This document shows positions 1 through 6,862 of a stretch of DNA of 19,253 nucleotides, piece by piece. The DNA comes from JAPHTQ01 sp046484535 (GTDB taxonomy: Bacteria; Pseudomonadota; Gammaproteobacteria; Thiohalomonadales; Thiohalomonadaceae): positions 1 through 19,253 of the forward strand of contig JAWOIT010000046.1 of NCBI GenBank assembly GCA_046484535.1. Reading direction: 5' to 3'. How positions within the stretch are numbered: position 1 is the first letter of the stretch; every line of letters begins with the position of its first letter. The notes below the pieces were generated by a model. It was not told the DNA's origin. It saw only the letters and a program-made list of their open reading frames with translations, and did no database searches. Position numbers and translations under genes: made by a program.

Positions 1-363
1 GCCGATGCGGTGGAGATTCTGGAAAAACAGATCCCGGATTCATCCCTCGATGCCCTCTACCTCTTCTTCCCCGATCCCTGGCACAAAAAACGCCACCACA
101 AACGCCGCCAGGTCCGCCCCGAATGGGCGCAACTGGTAAGACAAAAACTCAAAACAGGCGGCAAGCTGCACATGGCCACCGACTGGGAAAATTACGCCGA
201 GCAAATGCGTGATGTCCTGAACACCGCCGAGGGTTTCAAAAACACCTCACCGACCAACGACTATGTGCCCAAACCCGACTATCGCCCCGAGACGAAATTC
301 GAACGGCGCGGGGTGAAACTCGGCCACGGGGTTTGGGACCTTGTGTTTGAAAAGATCGCGTAA
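1..363 (+). CDS. trmB: tRNA (guanine-N7-)-methyltransferase, 5'-truncated by window edge
   Basis: This is the C-terminal half of TrmB, the SAM-dependent enzyme that makes m7G46 in the variable loop of tRNA. The frame is open from base 1, so the start lies outside the window and 120 codons plus TAA are visible; complete bacterial TrmB proteins are about 230-240 residues. The diagnostic block FPDPWHKKRHHKRR, the segment HMATDWENYAE and the terminal FERRG-x-KLGHGVWDL are all present and closely match enterobacterial TrmB. The SAM-binding N-terminal half is not visible. The stop codon sits in a short palindrome (TAACA-gt-TGTTA, 361-372) without a T tract, so no clear terminator follows. Identification is very secure. 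Confidence 0.97.
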   Translation, partial: ADAVEILEKQIPDSSLDALYLFFPDPWHKKRHHKRRQVRPEWAQLVRQKLKTGGKLHMATDWENYAEQMRDVLNTAEGFKNTSPTNDYVPKPDYRPETKFERRGVKLGHGVWDLVFEKIA

Positions 364-922
364 CAGTTGTTACATTCCTGATATCCCGCCGCTTTACCTT
401 CCAACTTCAACATAATATCCTGCAAAAATCAGAAAAACTCAGGCAGAGTTACTATGTGTGCAATACCGACAACCAGGACACCCACTAATAAAGATTACTC
501 AAATTGATAGCTCAACCCCTGCCATAATTGAGGCATCATTCAGCGTGACCGCCAATAAAATGATGAATTCCTGTTTTGAGTTTGACTGTTGATTTTGTTT
601 GCTGAAGATTTTTGGAATAAGGCCGAAGAAACCCTCAGGCTTTCCCTGATGTGCTAAGAGGAATTGAAAGCTTGACTAACTGAGGAGCGTGGCAGCGGTC
701 TATAGATTCGGTGTTTGTCGATAACCGAGATTTTCACAGATTTAGGTGGATGTCCAAATCAGGATCCTGGTCCATGCACACAAGAGAGTAAAAATCCGCA
801 ACAGGCCGGCGGCGGGATCGCTTTTCATGACGCAAGCGGAATGCCTGCAGTTTGGTTTCACCCTCGTGGTTGTTAATTATGATGCAAGAACTTTTTGTTC
901 TTTTGAGCTTGAAAAAAATGCA
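364..922. other. Gene-free stretch between trmB and the PQ-loop-like gene
   Basis: About 560 bp, visibly more AT-rich than the flanking genes, with no frame having both a convincing ribosome binding site and a recognisable product. A 75-codon plus-strand frame (746-973) has no Shine-Dalgarno sequence, runs into the 3' end of the opposing gene and resembles nothing I know. I find no tRNA, convincing terminator or clear promoter. A weak hairpin (AAGAAC / GTTCTT) lies near 884-900. The stretch may hold a decayed gene, but I cannot identify one. Confidence 0.5.
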
Positions 923-1537
923 CTAACCCAACAACACCACCCTTCTACGCACCATCAAAATCGCGATCCATAGCAGACAGGCCAATCCCGTAAGCGCAGG
1001 AAAAAGCACCGTTGTCATTGAATAGTGCTCCAGTGCCAACAGGGCGAATAGGTTCCTCACGCTCATCAGAACAGGCAGGCTTAGCTGCTCTTCAAAAGGC
1101 CGTGCATAGGCCTTTCTAAGCGTCGGGCCGAATCCCAACAGGTCGACGCCGGTGAGTATCACCACCGCCCACAGCGGGTCGGAAGTGACATACCAGAGCG
1201 GCAGCGCACTCAACGCCGGCACAAAGAATATCCAGTCCACCGGGGTGATGCTGATGTCACCGCGCCGGGTATAGGCAAGCACGGCGATATAGATGGTAAC
1301 CAGTCCGGAGACACCTATTGGCCAGGCGCCGACACCGCCCTTGTCAGCCAGTTGCGCCAGAAAGACAACGAAGGTGGTGCTGCCCCATATCACCCATGAG
1401 AAGACATGGGGTTTGACCGCTTCTCGTTTAATGTCGCGAATATAGGGAAGGAAGGCGATAAAGGTGAGCGCGATCGCCGCCGCGCTCAGGACTTCCTTGT
1501 AGAGCAGTGTTGTCGGAATCATTTCCAGTATCGTCAT
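923..1537 (-). CDS. Small polytopic membrane protein with two PQ-loop-like repeats
   Basis: A 204-residue, strongly hydrophobic protein with about six or seven predicted membrane spans. Two segments have the layout of PQ-loop/SemiSWEET repeats: FLPYIRDIKREAVKPHVFSW (about residues 28-47) and GFGPTLRKAYARPFEEQL (about 135-152). Each has a Pro in a small-residue/aromatic context, then a basic loop, then a new helix. PQ-loop families include sugar and amino-acid transporters, so a transport role is possible but unproven. The start lies 2 nt after the stop of the upstream cupin gene and has no strong Shine-Dalgarno of its own, so translational coupling is likely. A second ATG six codons in is an alternative start. 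I do not recognise a named gene. Confidence 0.75.
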   Translation of the reverse strand: MTILEMIPTTLLYKEVLSAAAIALTFIAFLPYIRDIKREAVKPHVFSWVIWGSTTFVVFLAQLADKGGVGAWPIGVSGLVTIYIAVLAYTRRGDISITPVDWIFFVPALSALPLWYVTSDPLWAVVILTGVDLLGFGPTLRKAYARPFEEQLSLPVLMSVRNLFALLALEHYSMTTVLFPALTGLACLLWIAILMVRRRVVLLG

Positions 1538-1539
1538 AT

Positions 1540-2016
1540 TCAGTAGGGAGTGCCGTCTTTATGGCTGAAGCACCACCTGCCGTCGACCATCTCCGCCTTA
1601 ATGTCATCATCCGGGTAGTGCACCTCATCACCTGCCGTCCGGTCGCCGATCTCCAAATACACTACATCCGCTTCACTCTCATTCACCAGGTGGTTGGGGT
1701 TCTCGCCGCCGGCCTTGAATCCTGCGCACATCCCCGGCGCCAATTGTTGTGCCCCGGCATCGGTATAAAGTGTGGGTTGGCCATCGAGTACATAGATAAA
1801 TTCATCCTGCAGCGCATGGGAGTGACGCAGCGCGGAAACCGCACCCGGTGCCAGGCGGGTCAAATTCACGCCGAAGTTGGTCAGGCCGAAATAGTCTCCC
1901 AGTCTTCGCTTCTCCCTGCCCGCCATGCGTGAGGCGAAGGGTTCCGGGTAAATGGATTTTTTCGCGCGCGGCATGACCTCTGTGGCATCGACAGCAACCT
2001 GTTTTTGTTTGTCCAT
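1540..2016 (-). CDS. Cupin-domain protein
   Basis: A 158-residue single-domain cupin. The start at 2016 is chosen because AAAGGAG lies just upstream with about 5 nt spacing; a longer frame to 2079 has no such signal. The conserved cupin motif 1 reads RHSHALQDEFIYVLDG (H65, H67, E72 as candidate metal ligands) and motif 2 contains GGENPNHLVN (H109). The C-terminal part, with VYLEIGDRTAGDEVHYPDDD, matches the group of stand-alone cupins usually assigned to COG3837. Substrate and metal cannot be told from the sequence. It is the first gene of a two-gene unit with the membrane protein at 923-1537. Family assignment is firm; function is open. Confidence 0.9.
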   Translation of the reverse strand: MDKQKQVAVDATEVMPRAKKSIYPEPFASRMAGREKRRLGDYFGLTNFGVNLTRLAPGAVSALRHSHALQDEFIYVLDGQPTLYTDAGAQQLAPGMCAGFKAGGENPNHLVNESEADVVYLEIGDRTAGDEVHYPDDDIKAEMVDGRWCFSHKDGTPY

Positions 2017-2236
2017 TACAACTCCTTTCGATTTTGGGGCAGTCCATATCGTAACTGATCGGGCACTTGGCGATAACACCGAAACCGGCTGTCACAAGGT
2101 TTTTCATCATTCCATATGGAGGCTAAAGCGTCGACATAAACCTGGATTGAGGCCTCGGCTATTACTTCACCCGAGCACTGTATTGAAGTCCGACTCTTGA
2201 GTTGGCATCCAAAGCTCAAAACCACGCCGTGGAGAC

Positions 2237-2272
2237 GATTGGGTTCCGGCTACCTTCATGCCGGCATGACGG
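2237..2272. repeat. Palindromic intergenic repeat, TTCCGGC...GCCGG...ATGACGG type
   Basis: CCGGC (2246-2250) pairs with GCCGG (2260-2264) around a 9-nt loop and is followed by CATGACGG. The arrangement resembles a degenerate copy of the widespread proteobacterial intergenic repeat in which TTCCGGCTTT...GCCGGAATGACGG folds into a hairpin. Family membership is from memory. Confidence 0.5.
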
Positions 2273-2295
2273 TGTGTCTGTTTAAGGAAAAAGGG

Positions 2296-2356
2296 GGTAA
2301 CTGTTCGCCCCACCTGAAAAAGGCAATCTCACCGCAAGGCGAAAAGACGCAAAGGG
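2296..2356. repeat. Dispersed repeat, copy A
   Basis: Begins GGTAACTGTTCGCCC and continues through CTCACCGCAAGGCG to GACGCAAAGG. It shares its left part with the copy at 15926-15976 (GGTAACTATTCGCCC...CTCACCGCAAAGC) and its core with 6734-6800. Three related copies in 19 kb, all intergenic, indicate a genome-wide non-coding repeat family. Confidence 0.7.
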
Positions 2357-2487
2357 AAAAGGCCTTATAGCGCGCAAGCCGGGCATTGCATGCACTGGGG
2401 ATGCGTGAGACCGAGTATCGGTTGCCGGTCTGCGCACTGAATAATGTAGATACCATTAGGCGCAGCCGTAATCCGACATCCCTTTTG

Positions 2488-2516
2488 TCGGGTTACGCCG
2501 CAAGCGGCTAACCCGA
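2488..2516. repeat. Palindromic repeat with TCGGGTTA / TAACCCGA arms
   Basis: TCGGGTTA (2488-2495) pairs perfectly with TAACCCGA (2509-2516). An unpaired C (2496) separates this from an inner stem GCCGC / GCGGC closed by AA. This is the common GTCGGGTTA...TAACCCGAC intergenic hairpin known from many proteobacteria. No T tract follows, so it is not an intrinsic terminator. Confidence 0.75.
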
Positions 2517-2548
2517 CCTACATCGATAGTCATTCCTCTACACTGTAG

Positions 2549-2568
2549 GGTGTGCCGTTAGGCGCACC
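2549..2568. repeat. Short palindromic repeat GGTGTGCC-gtta-GGCGCACC
   Basis: Two 8-nt arms pair with one G-U-type mismatch around the loop GTTA, preceded by TGTAG. This is another widespread intergenic hairpin type, 32 bp from the preceding palindrome. No gene or terminator function is indicated. Confidence 0.65.
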
Positions 2569-2648
2569 GACGGGGCTGCTGGAGCGGCTCGAACAAAATA
2601 ACCTTCAACGTAACAGTGAGTCAGCGCTCTGAGCAGCCGCTATTCGGC

Positions 2649-3542
2649 TCACTCCCACAGCCACGCCGCACCGCGCACACCGCTGGAGTCCCCATGCATG
2701 GGTGGCGCCAGACGGGTATCCACCCGGTCGGAGAAAACATAATCTCGCCAGATGATCGGAACGTTACGGTAGAGCCGCTCGATATTGGACATACCGCCAC
2801 CCAGAACGATGACATCCGGGTCGAGCAGATTGATCACTGTCGCCAGAGCGCGAGCCATTCGGTTTTCGTAGCGCCTGAGCGCCGCCTCTGCCAGTTCTTC
2901 ACCCTGCTCCGACCTGCGGACGATTTCGACCGCCGTCAGCGCCTCACCGCCATGTTGCCGATAATCCCGCTCGAAGCCGGGGCCGGAGAGCCAGGTCTCG
3001 ATGCAGCCCTGTTTGCCGCAGTAACACTCCGGGCCGGGCAGCTCTTCGGCCTGCGGCCAGGGCAGGGGGTTGTGGCCCCACTCACCGCCAATGGCATTGG
3101 CGCCGGTAAGTGTGTGCCCATTAACCACCACACCGCCGCCTGTGCCGGTACCGACGATCACGCCGAAAACGATGGCCTCGACGGCCGCTGCACCGTCGGC
3201 GGCCTCGGACACGGCAAAACAGTTGGCGTCGTTGGCCACACGCACCTCCCGCTGCAGTGCCTCACTCAGATCCCGCTGCAGCGCTCGGCCGATAAGCCAG
3301 GTGGAGTTGGCGTTCTTCACCAGACCGGTCGCCGGGGAAATCGCGCCGGGGATGCCGACGCCGACCGTACCCCGCGCCCCGATGTTTCCCTCCAGCTTTT
3401 CAACGAGGCCGACCATGGTGTCCAGTGTGGCCGCATAATCCCCGCGGGGTGTCGCAACCCGGCGCCGTTCCAACATTTCCCCATCATTGCCGAGGGCGAC
3501 CGCCTCCGTCTTTGTTCCCCCCAAATCGATACCGATGCGCAT
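2649..3542 (-). CDS. mak: Fructokinase, ROK family (Mak)
   Basis: A 297-residue ROK sugar kinase that phosphorylates fructose to fructose 6-phosphate with ATP; other hexoses are possible. The start at 3542 gives MRIGIDLGGTKTE, the exact N-terminal arrangement of enterobacterial Mak; an ATG eight codons upstream lacks that match. Visible motifs are the ATP phosphate loop DLGGTK (6-11), NANSTW (78-82), the general base in NDANC (D105), the second phosphate motif GTGTGGG (131-137), and the zinc site H157 with C173, C175 and C180 in CYCGKQGC. The C-terminus has DPDVIVLGGGMSN and HGDSSGVRGAAWLW, again as in Mak. Length is normal and the gene looks intact. It is monocistronic and divergent from the DsrC-like gene. 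With the GH100 invertase further along, it supports fructose use from sucrose. Confidence 0.95.
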   Translation of the reverse strand: MRIGIDLGGTKTEAVALGNDGEMLERRRVATPRGDYAATLDTMVGLVEKLEGNIGARGTVGVGIPGAISPATGLVKNANSTWLIGRALQRDLSEALQREVRVANDANCFAVSEAADGAAAVEAIVFGVIVGTGTGGGVVVNGHTLTGANAIGGEWGHNPLPWPQAEELPGPECYCGKQGCIETWLSGPGFERDYRQHGGEALTAVEIVRRSEQGEELAEAALRRYENRMARALATVINLLDPDVIVLGGGMSNIERLYRNVPIIWRDYVFSDRVDTRLAPPMHGDSSGVRGAAWLWE

Positions 3543-3637
3543 TTCACTTTTTCTCTGTATGGACATTAGCGGACTGGCGAAGGCTCATAACCGCTTCTAT
3601 GCTTGATCTAAAACATTGGATATTCGGTGTGCTACCC

Positions 3638-3642
3638 GGAGG
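3638..3642 (+). promoter_or_regulatory. Ribosome binding site deciding the start of the DsrC-like gene
   Basis: GGAGG lies 8 nt before the ATG at 3651. It selects this start over the in-frame ATG at 3627, which has no such signal and would place the Shine-Dalgarno inside the coding region. Confidence 0.8.
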
Positions 3643-3650
3643 TTACAACC

Positions 3651-3980
3651 ATGACCACAGAACATGAAATCCTGCGTACCATGGGCGCTGCCAAGCCCCA
3701 CCCCTGGAATGAAGAGGTGGCCGAGCGTATTGCCCGGGAGCATGGAATCAACAAGCTGACACCCGACCACTGGTGCATCATTCACACGCTTCGCGAACAC
3801 TTCATCCAGTACGGCGCCGTACCGCCGATGCGCGCCGCCTGTGACATGAACCGCCTCGATCCCCACTGCGCCGACAGCCTGTTCCACTCCCCGCAGGAGG
3901 CTTGGCATATCGCCGGTCTGCCCGTGCCGAATGATGAGGCGGAGGGGTATTCCTATCCGGGCGATATGGTGCAGTACTGA
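3651..3980 (+). CDS. DsrC/TusE-family protein lacking the redox cysteines (RspA-like)
   Basis: A 109-residue DsrC-family protein. Family hallmarks are PWNEEVAERIAREHGI (18-33), LTPDHW (36-41), the helix IIHTLREHFIQYGAVPPMR (43-61) and QEAWHIAGLPVP (82-93). In DsrC the last block reads roughly QACK-x-AGLPKPT-x-CV. The CysB position is here Trp85, and the penultimate CysA is gone: the chain continues past AGLPVP into an acidic tail ending SYPGDMVQY. Cysteines at 42, 64 and 73 are not at the carrier positions. DsrC and TusE pass sulfur via CysA; homologues lacking both cysteines have been called RspA and proposed to be regulatory. That assignment fits, but no function is demonstrated. No dsr or tus genes lie nearby. 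It is a single-gene unit followed by a possible terminator. Confidence 0.85.
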   Translation: MTTEHEILRTMGAAKPHPWNEEVAERIAREHGINKLTPDHWCIIHTLREHFIQYGAVPPMRAACDMNRLDPHCADSLFHSPQEAWHIAGLPVPNDEAEGYSYPGDMVQY

Positions 3981-3984
3981 ACGG

Positions 3985-4031
3985 AAGCCGCTGATAGGCG
4001 CGACAAACTAACCGACATAACGGCTTTTTTT
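3985..4031 (+). terminator. Possible intrinsic terminator after the DsrC-like gene
   Basis: AAGCCG (3985-3990) can pair with CGGCTT (4021-4026), running into seven T's (4025-4031). The roughly 30-nt intervening sequence is long for a terminator loop, so this is tentative; its place just after the stop codon favours it. Confidence 0.4.
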
Positions 4032-4086
4032 CATCCAGGTAAGAATGACTATACCGAAACGATTGCTACAGCTCCCCTCATCCTGA

Positions 4087-4107
4087 CCTTCTCCCTGAGG
4101 GAGAAGG
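4087..4107. repeat. Perfect 10-bp palindrome CCTTCTCCCT-g-AGGGAGAAGG
   Basis: Both arms are perfectly complementary around a single G, preceded by CCCCTCATCCTGA. This is the CTCATCCTGACCTTCTCCC-type intergenic palindrome seen in many proteobacterial genomes (from memory). It lies in the 233-bp convergent space between the DsrC-like gene and the MazG-like gene. No T tract follows on either strand, so a terminator role is not supported. Confidence 0.65.
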
Positions 4108-4213
4108 GAATGGCTAGGAGTTAGCATGCCGAAACGTGAACTCTCGATCACCCACTCCCACCTTATCTCTGATAGAGAATCGAGTGAAAAGCGTTACTGT
4201 TCAGCACGGCTGT

Positions 4214-4570
4214 TCAACCCTCGAACTCTGAGCCGCGGCCCGCCTTTCCCCGCACCTTCTCCACCGGAAAACGCGATTCGTTGATGTCGGTTTTATCCTG
4301 CGCCGCCTGCACCAGATCCACCCCCAGCTGATCGGCGATACGGATGAGAAAGATTTGGATATCCGCCAGTTCCATCCTCACCTCTTCCAGCCGCTCGGGC
4401 GTCAGCCGGTAGCTTTGCTCCTCGCTCAGCCACTGGAAATGCTCCACCAGTTCCGCGGCCTCGGCGATCAGCGCCATGGAAAGGTTCTTGGGCGAGTGAA
4501 ACTGCTCCCAGTCACGCGCACGGGCGAACTCGGCCAGGCGTTTTCGTAATTGTTCCAGGGAATCTGACAT
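4214..4570 (-). CDS. MazG-like nucleotide pyrophosphohydrolase
   Basis: A 118-residue all-alpha NTP pyrophosphatase of the small MazG-like/RS21-C6 type, which hydrolyses (d)NTPs to NMP and PPi and may remove non-canonical nucleotides. The start at 4570 is chosen because GAGGTG precedes it with 7 nt spacing; the frame extends 19 codons further without a signal. The metal-binding pattern is clear: E37, E40 and E43 in AEAAELVEHFQW, then E67 and D70 in MELADIQIF, with K93 and N97 in QDKTDINESR. The family's WEQFHSPKNL block is at 21-30. Length is typical of single-domain members, about half of tandem-domain MazG. It is the last gene of a minus-strand series, 26 nt after the LEA-type lipoprotein gene. 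Confidence 0.93.
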   Translation of the reverse strand: MSDSLEQLRKRLAEFARARDWEQFHSPKNLSMALIAEAAELVEHFQWLSEEQSYRLTPERLEEVRMELADIQIFLIRIADQLGVDLVQAAQDKTDINESRFPVEKVRGKAGRGSEFEG

Positions 4571-4596
4571 TCTGTTACACCTCGTCCATGATTGGA

Positions 4597-5415
4597 TTAT
4601 CGATCGATACCGACCTCGCCTTGCCAATTCAGCGGCACGGCATCGGCGCCGGGGATTTTCATCTGCCCATCGAACGCCACCGGGATGCGGCTGTTGTTCT
4701 TGAGCGCATTGATCACACCGCCAAGTTCAGCGTAACCCAGATTCAACCCGATATTCATGTCGCCGATCTCCCCCGGCGCCAGCGACAGGGCGCCCAGGCT
4801 TTTGCCGCTCGCCACCGTGGTGTCGGCCAGCTTCAGCCCGTAGTCGATCCCATCGAGGCGAATGGGGAAGTTGTTGCTGTTGCTGACCTGCAGACCGATG
4901 CCGACATTCAGGCCGGACACTGTCACCCCTTTGATATCAACGCTATTTACCTTAACCGACGGCAGGGAGGGCACATCGATCATCCCCTGCTTGCTGTAGG
5001 GCAAGCGGAACAGGCCGAAGTCGAGTTCACCGCTTAAGGCGTAACGGATTTTGTCCTGTTTGAACAACGATTCCATGCTGCCGAAGACATCCTGGTACTT
5101 CAGCTGCAGCGGCAGATGCAAGCTGGAGCTCTTGTTGGCGCCGACCTTAAGCTTATTGTCGCTCTGGCCGGAGAGCAGGGATTTGTCCTCCACGTCCAGC
5201 TTATAGCTGAGACCGCTGAGGGAGATCCCCACAGGGTTGGGGTTCTCCACTCCGAGAGTAAAGTCCAACACCATATCGCTGAGCGAGACACTTTTTACCT
5301 GCATCCCCTCGACCGACACATTGGGTTCCTTCACCACCTCATTCAGCGCGGAGCAGGCCGTCACCAGGGCGGCTATTGCGGCAATAAACAGGGGTCGATT
5401 TATTATCTTCAGCAT
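4597..5415 (-). CDS. LEA type 2 (WHy-domain) lipoprotein
   Basis: A 272-residue predicted lipoprotein. The start at 5415 has AGGTG 6 nt upstream; a GTG three codons earlier overlaps that ribosome binding site and is less likely. Residues 1-20 form a signal peptide ending in the lipobox LVTA-C21. The mature part contains two similar modules, each opening with a beta-rich segment of LEA14/WHy type: VKSVSLSDMVLDFTLGVENPNP (about 42-63) and VDIKGVTVSGLNVGIGLQVSNSNN (about 158-181), both ending in the N-P/N-N pattern before a hydrophobic strand. WHy-domain proteins are linked to stress and desiccation protection, but bacterial envelope members are poorly characterised. It is the fourth gene of the minus-strand series, 17 nt after the membrane protein gene. 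Confidence 0.88.
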   Translation of the reverse strand: MLKIINRPLFIAAIAALVTACSALNEVVKEPNVSVEGMQVKSVSLSDMVLDFTLGVENPNPVGISLSGLSYKLDVEDKSLLSGQSDNKLKVGANKSSSLHLPLQLKYQDVFGSMESLFKQDKIRYALSGELDFGLFRLPYSKQGMIDVPSLPSVKVNSVDIKGVTVSGLNVGIGLQVSNSNNFPIRLDGIDYGLKLADTTVASGKSLGALSLAPGEIGDMNIGLNLGYAELGGVINALKNNSRIPVAFDGQMKIPGADAVPLNWQGEVGIDR

Positions 5416-5432
5416 TCTTTTCACCTATGAAT

Positions 5433-5810
5433 TTATATCCACCAGCTTTGCGGGTCGGGGTAGGGACGGCGCAGATTCAGATAGCGTATCCCCTTGACAC
5501 AACGAACCAAAAACCACACCAACCAGAACAACAATATGGCCTGACCGATAAACAGAATCCAGGTCAGCAACCCTACTATGAGATAAAGAATGCTGATCCA
5601 GAAGGTGCGGATCTGCAGTTGATAATGGCTCTGCAGCCAGGCGGGAGCTTCGTCACGATAGACATAGGCGATAACCACCGCAATGATGCCGGTCACCATA
5701 AACAGCAGCGATGTGAGCATTAAAGCATAGACCAGCATCGCCGCACCGGGACGCTCGTCCCGGTTCGTAAACACGGGTTGCGGTTCCAGTCTCTTTTCCG
5801 GGGGTGTCAT
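5433..5810 (-). CDS. DUF4870/Tic20-like small membrane protein (COG3671-like)
   Basis: A 125-residue protein with about three membrane segments (roughly residues 25-50, 68-88 and 86-105). A short hydrophilic N-terminus precedes the first. Between helices it has SHYQLQIRTFW (61-71), and after the last helix RCVKGIRYLNLRRPYPDP, both characteristic of the small uncharacterised membrane proteins of the COG3671 or Tic20-like DUF4870 group. AAGGAG lies 5 nt before the ATG, an unusually good site for this window. It lies 29 nt after the broken amidotransferase and 17 nt before the lipoprotein gene, so it is probably co-transcribed. Molecular function is unknown. Family placement is from memory of the motif pattern. 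Confidence 0.8.
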   Translation of the reverse strand: MTPPEKRLEPQPVFTNRDERPGAAMLVYALMLTSLLFMVTGIIAVVIAYVYRDEAPAWLQSHYQLQIRTFWISILYLIVGLLTWILFIGQAILLFWLVWFLVRCVKGIRYLNLRRPYPDPQSWWI

Positions 5811-5839
5811 GGCGCTCCTTCCCGTTTAATGTACAAAGT

Positions 5840-6132
5840 CTATGCGCTTCTGGCCGAATCGTCATGTTGACGGACAATGGCGGCAAAGCGCCGCAGCAAC
5901 TCCCTACCTTGAGGTGAATGTTGCACGGACTTCATCCGCTTGTCCGCCGTCCGCCCTTGCGCAGCCAGGTCGTCCCGATAGTAGTCGATATAAGCGGGAA
6001 TGACATTCTCATCAAACTCCGGATGAAACTGAATCCCATCCCCTCCCTGATCCAGTCTTCATAGTCCCCCGCAACGGCTGAGAGCGAGGCGAGTTTATCG
6101 CCGGTTTTGAGGATAATCAGATGTTTTTCCAT
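5840..6132 (-). pseudogene. Class I glutamine amidotransferase (GMP-synthase-like), internal deletion and frameshift
   Basis: Codons 1-33 from ATG 6132 (starting MEKHLIILKTGD and ending GDYEDWIREGMG) match the N-terminus of stand-alone class I glutamine amidotransferases of about 235-240 residues (YfeJ-like). At 6034-6040 the sequence jumps, in a different frame, to the C-terminal region beginning GIQFHPEFDENVIPAYIDYY and continuing through KRMKSVQHSPQG to LLRRFAAIV, with its stop at 5840-5842. About 140-150 residues are missing, including the nucleophile segment G-x-C-x-G-H. Only the HPE part of the triad remains, and the two remnants are out of frame, so no active enzyme can be made. Reading on in the first frame gives about 66 residues with a scrambled tail. 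The gene starts by overlapping the stop of the DUF924 gene (TGATG), so it was once translationally coupled. Confidence 0.88.
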
Positions 6133-6695
6133 CAGCCCCGAAACGCCTCTTTTAAATTCAGCCACTGGCGCTCCTCTTCGGTCGACTCACGACCGAGGAT
6201 CGCATTGCGATGGGGAAAGCGGCCGAAGCGTCGGATGATCTCGCGGTGGTGCTCGGCCCAGCGAAGGTTCCCGTCCAGGCCCGCCTGCCGGTAGAGCTGC
6301 ACGGCACGGTCCTGATCGGCCTGGTTTTCACTGTGCATAAAGGGAATATAGAGAAAGCCCTTCTGCTTGTCGTCGAGCTTCCCGTCCCAGCCTTTTGCAA
6401 TAGCCGCGGCCGCCACCTCGCGCGCCGGCGCCTCGCCGGCGAAGCTCTCCGGTTTATCCCTATAGATATTCAACGGCAGCTGATCCAACAGGATCACCAG
6501 CGCCAGCGCCCCCTGCGGGGTCTCTGCCCAGTGTTCCAACTCCCCATTCAATGCTGCCTGCACCCATGCTTCAAAGCGCCGGTGCAGGGACTCATCGAAC
6601 TCCGGGGTGGAACGAAACCAACGTTTTTCCACGGTGGGTGAAAACCAACAATCAAGCAGTGTTTCGGGAGTCACATTTATTCTCTCCAGTTCCAT
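6132..6695 (-). CDS. DUF924 family protein
   Basis: A 187-residue soluble protein of the DUF924 family (COG3803), which has a TPR-like alpha-helical fold and no established reaction. The start at 6695 (ATG) has a purine-rich GAGAAAG immediately upstream; an in-frame GTG three codons earlier is possible. Family signatures are CWFSPTVEKRWF (about 16-27), the segment LALVILLDQLPLNIYRDKP (about 64-82), KGFLYIPFMHSEN (about 110-122) and the C-terminal HREIIRRFGRFPHRNAILGR (about 150-169). All are intact and length is normal. It is the first gene of the minus-strand series ending at 4214, and its stop overlaps the start of the broken amidotransferase gene by one base. Confidence 0.93.
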   Translation of the reverse strand: MELERINVTPETLLDCWFSPTVEKRWFRSTPEFDESLHRRFEAWVQAALNGELEHWAETPQGALALVILLDQLPLNIYRDKPESFAGEAPAREVAAAAIAKGWDGKLDDKQKGFLYIPFMHSENQADQDRAVQLYRQAGLDGNLRWAEHHREIIRRFGRFPHRNAILGRESTEEERQWLNLKEAFRG

Positions 6696-6733
6696 CTTTC
6701 TCACATTGTAACGACTCTCCCCAAAAACAATGA

Positions 6734-6800
6734 TCTCACCGCAAGGCTTCCCGCATGATCTTATCCAAGCCAGTTAATAAATCTTTGCGTCTTTGCGGTT
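6734..6800. repeat. Dispersed repeat, copy B, with inverted ends
   Basis: Left part TCTCACCGCAAGGCTTCCCGC (6734-6754) shares ACCGCAAGGC with copy A and GCTTCCCGC with copy C at 15926-15976. The right part, CTTTGCGTCTTTGCGGTT (6783-6800), is the reverse complement of the GACGCAAAG type sequence found in copy A, so ACCGCAA and TTGCGGT bound the unit as inverted ends. Confidence 0.65.
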
Positions 6801-6862
6801 AATTCTACGGAACAGTAGTTACTTCAGGGTAACAAAGGCGCGTGGGCGTTTCGATTACCCGC

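Larger units (their letters stand above)
2017..2648. other. Gene-free repeat mosaic upstream of cupin gene and downstream of mak
   Basis: 630 bp without a supportable gene. The part nearest 2016 must hold the cupin promoter, but no convincing -35/-10 pair could be chosen. From 2237 to 2568 it is largely a series of different palindromic or dispersed repeats, listed separately. A 66-codon minus-strand frame (2256-2456) runs through these repeats and is judged non-coding. Confidence 0.6.

Noticed and set aside
746..973. A 75-codon plus-strand frame upstream of the PQ-loop-like gene
   Set aside because: No Shine-Dalgarno, no family resemblance, and it overlaps the 3' end of the opposing gene.
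2256..2456. A 66-codon minus-strand frame
   Set aside because: Lies within the dispersed repeat mosaic; no start signal.
2616..3569. A 317-codon plus-strand open frame opposite mak
   Set aside because: Antisense shadow of a clearly conserved ROK kinase; no recognisable product.
4166..4178. TCTCTGATAGAGA, resembling half of a tet-type operator
   Set aside because: Located between the 3' ends of convergent genes, where an operator is unlikely; only a 5-bp arm match.
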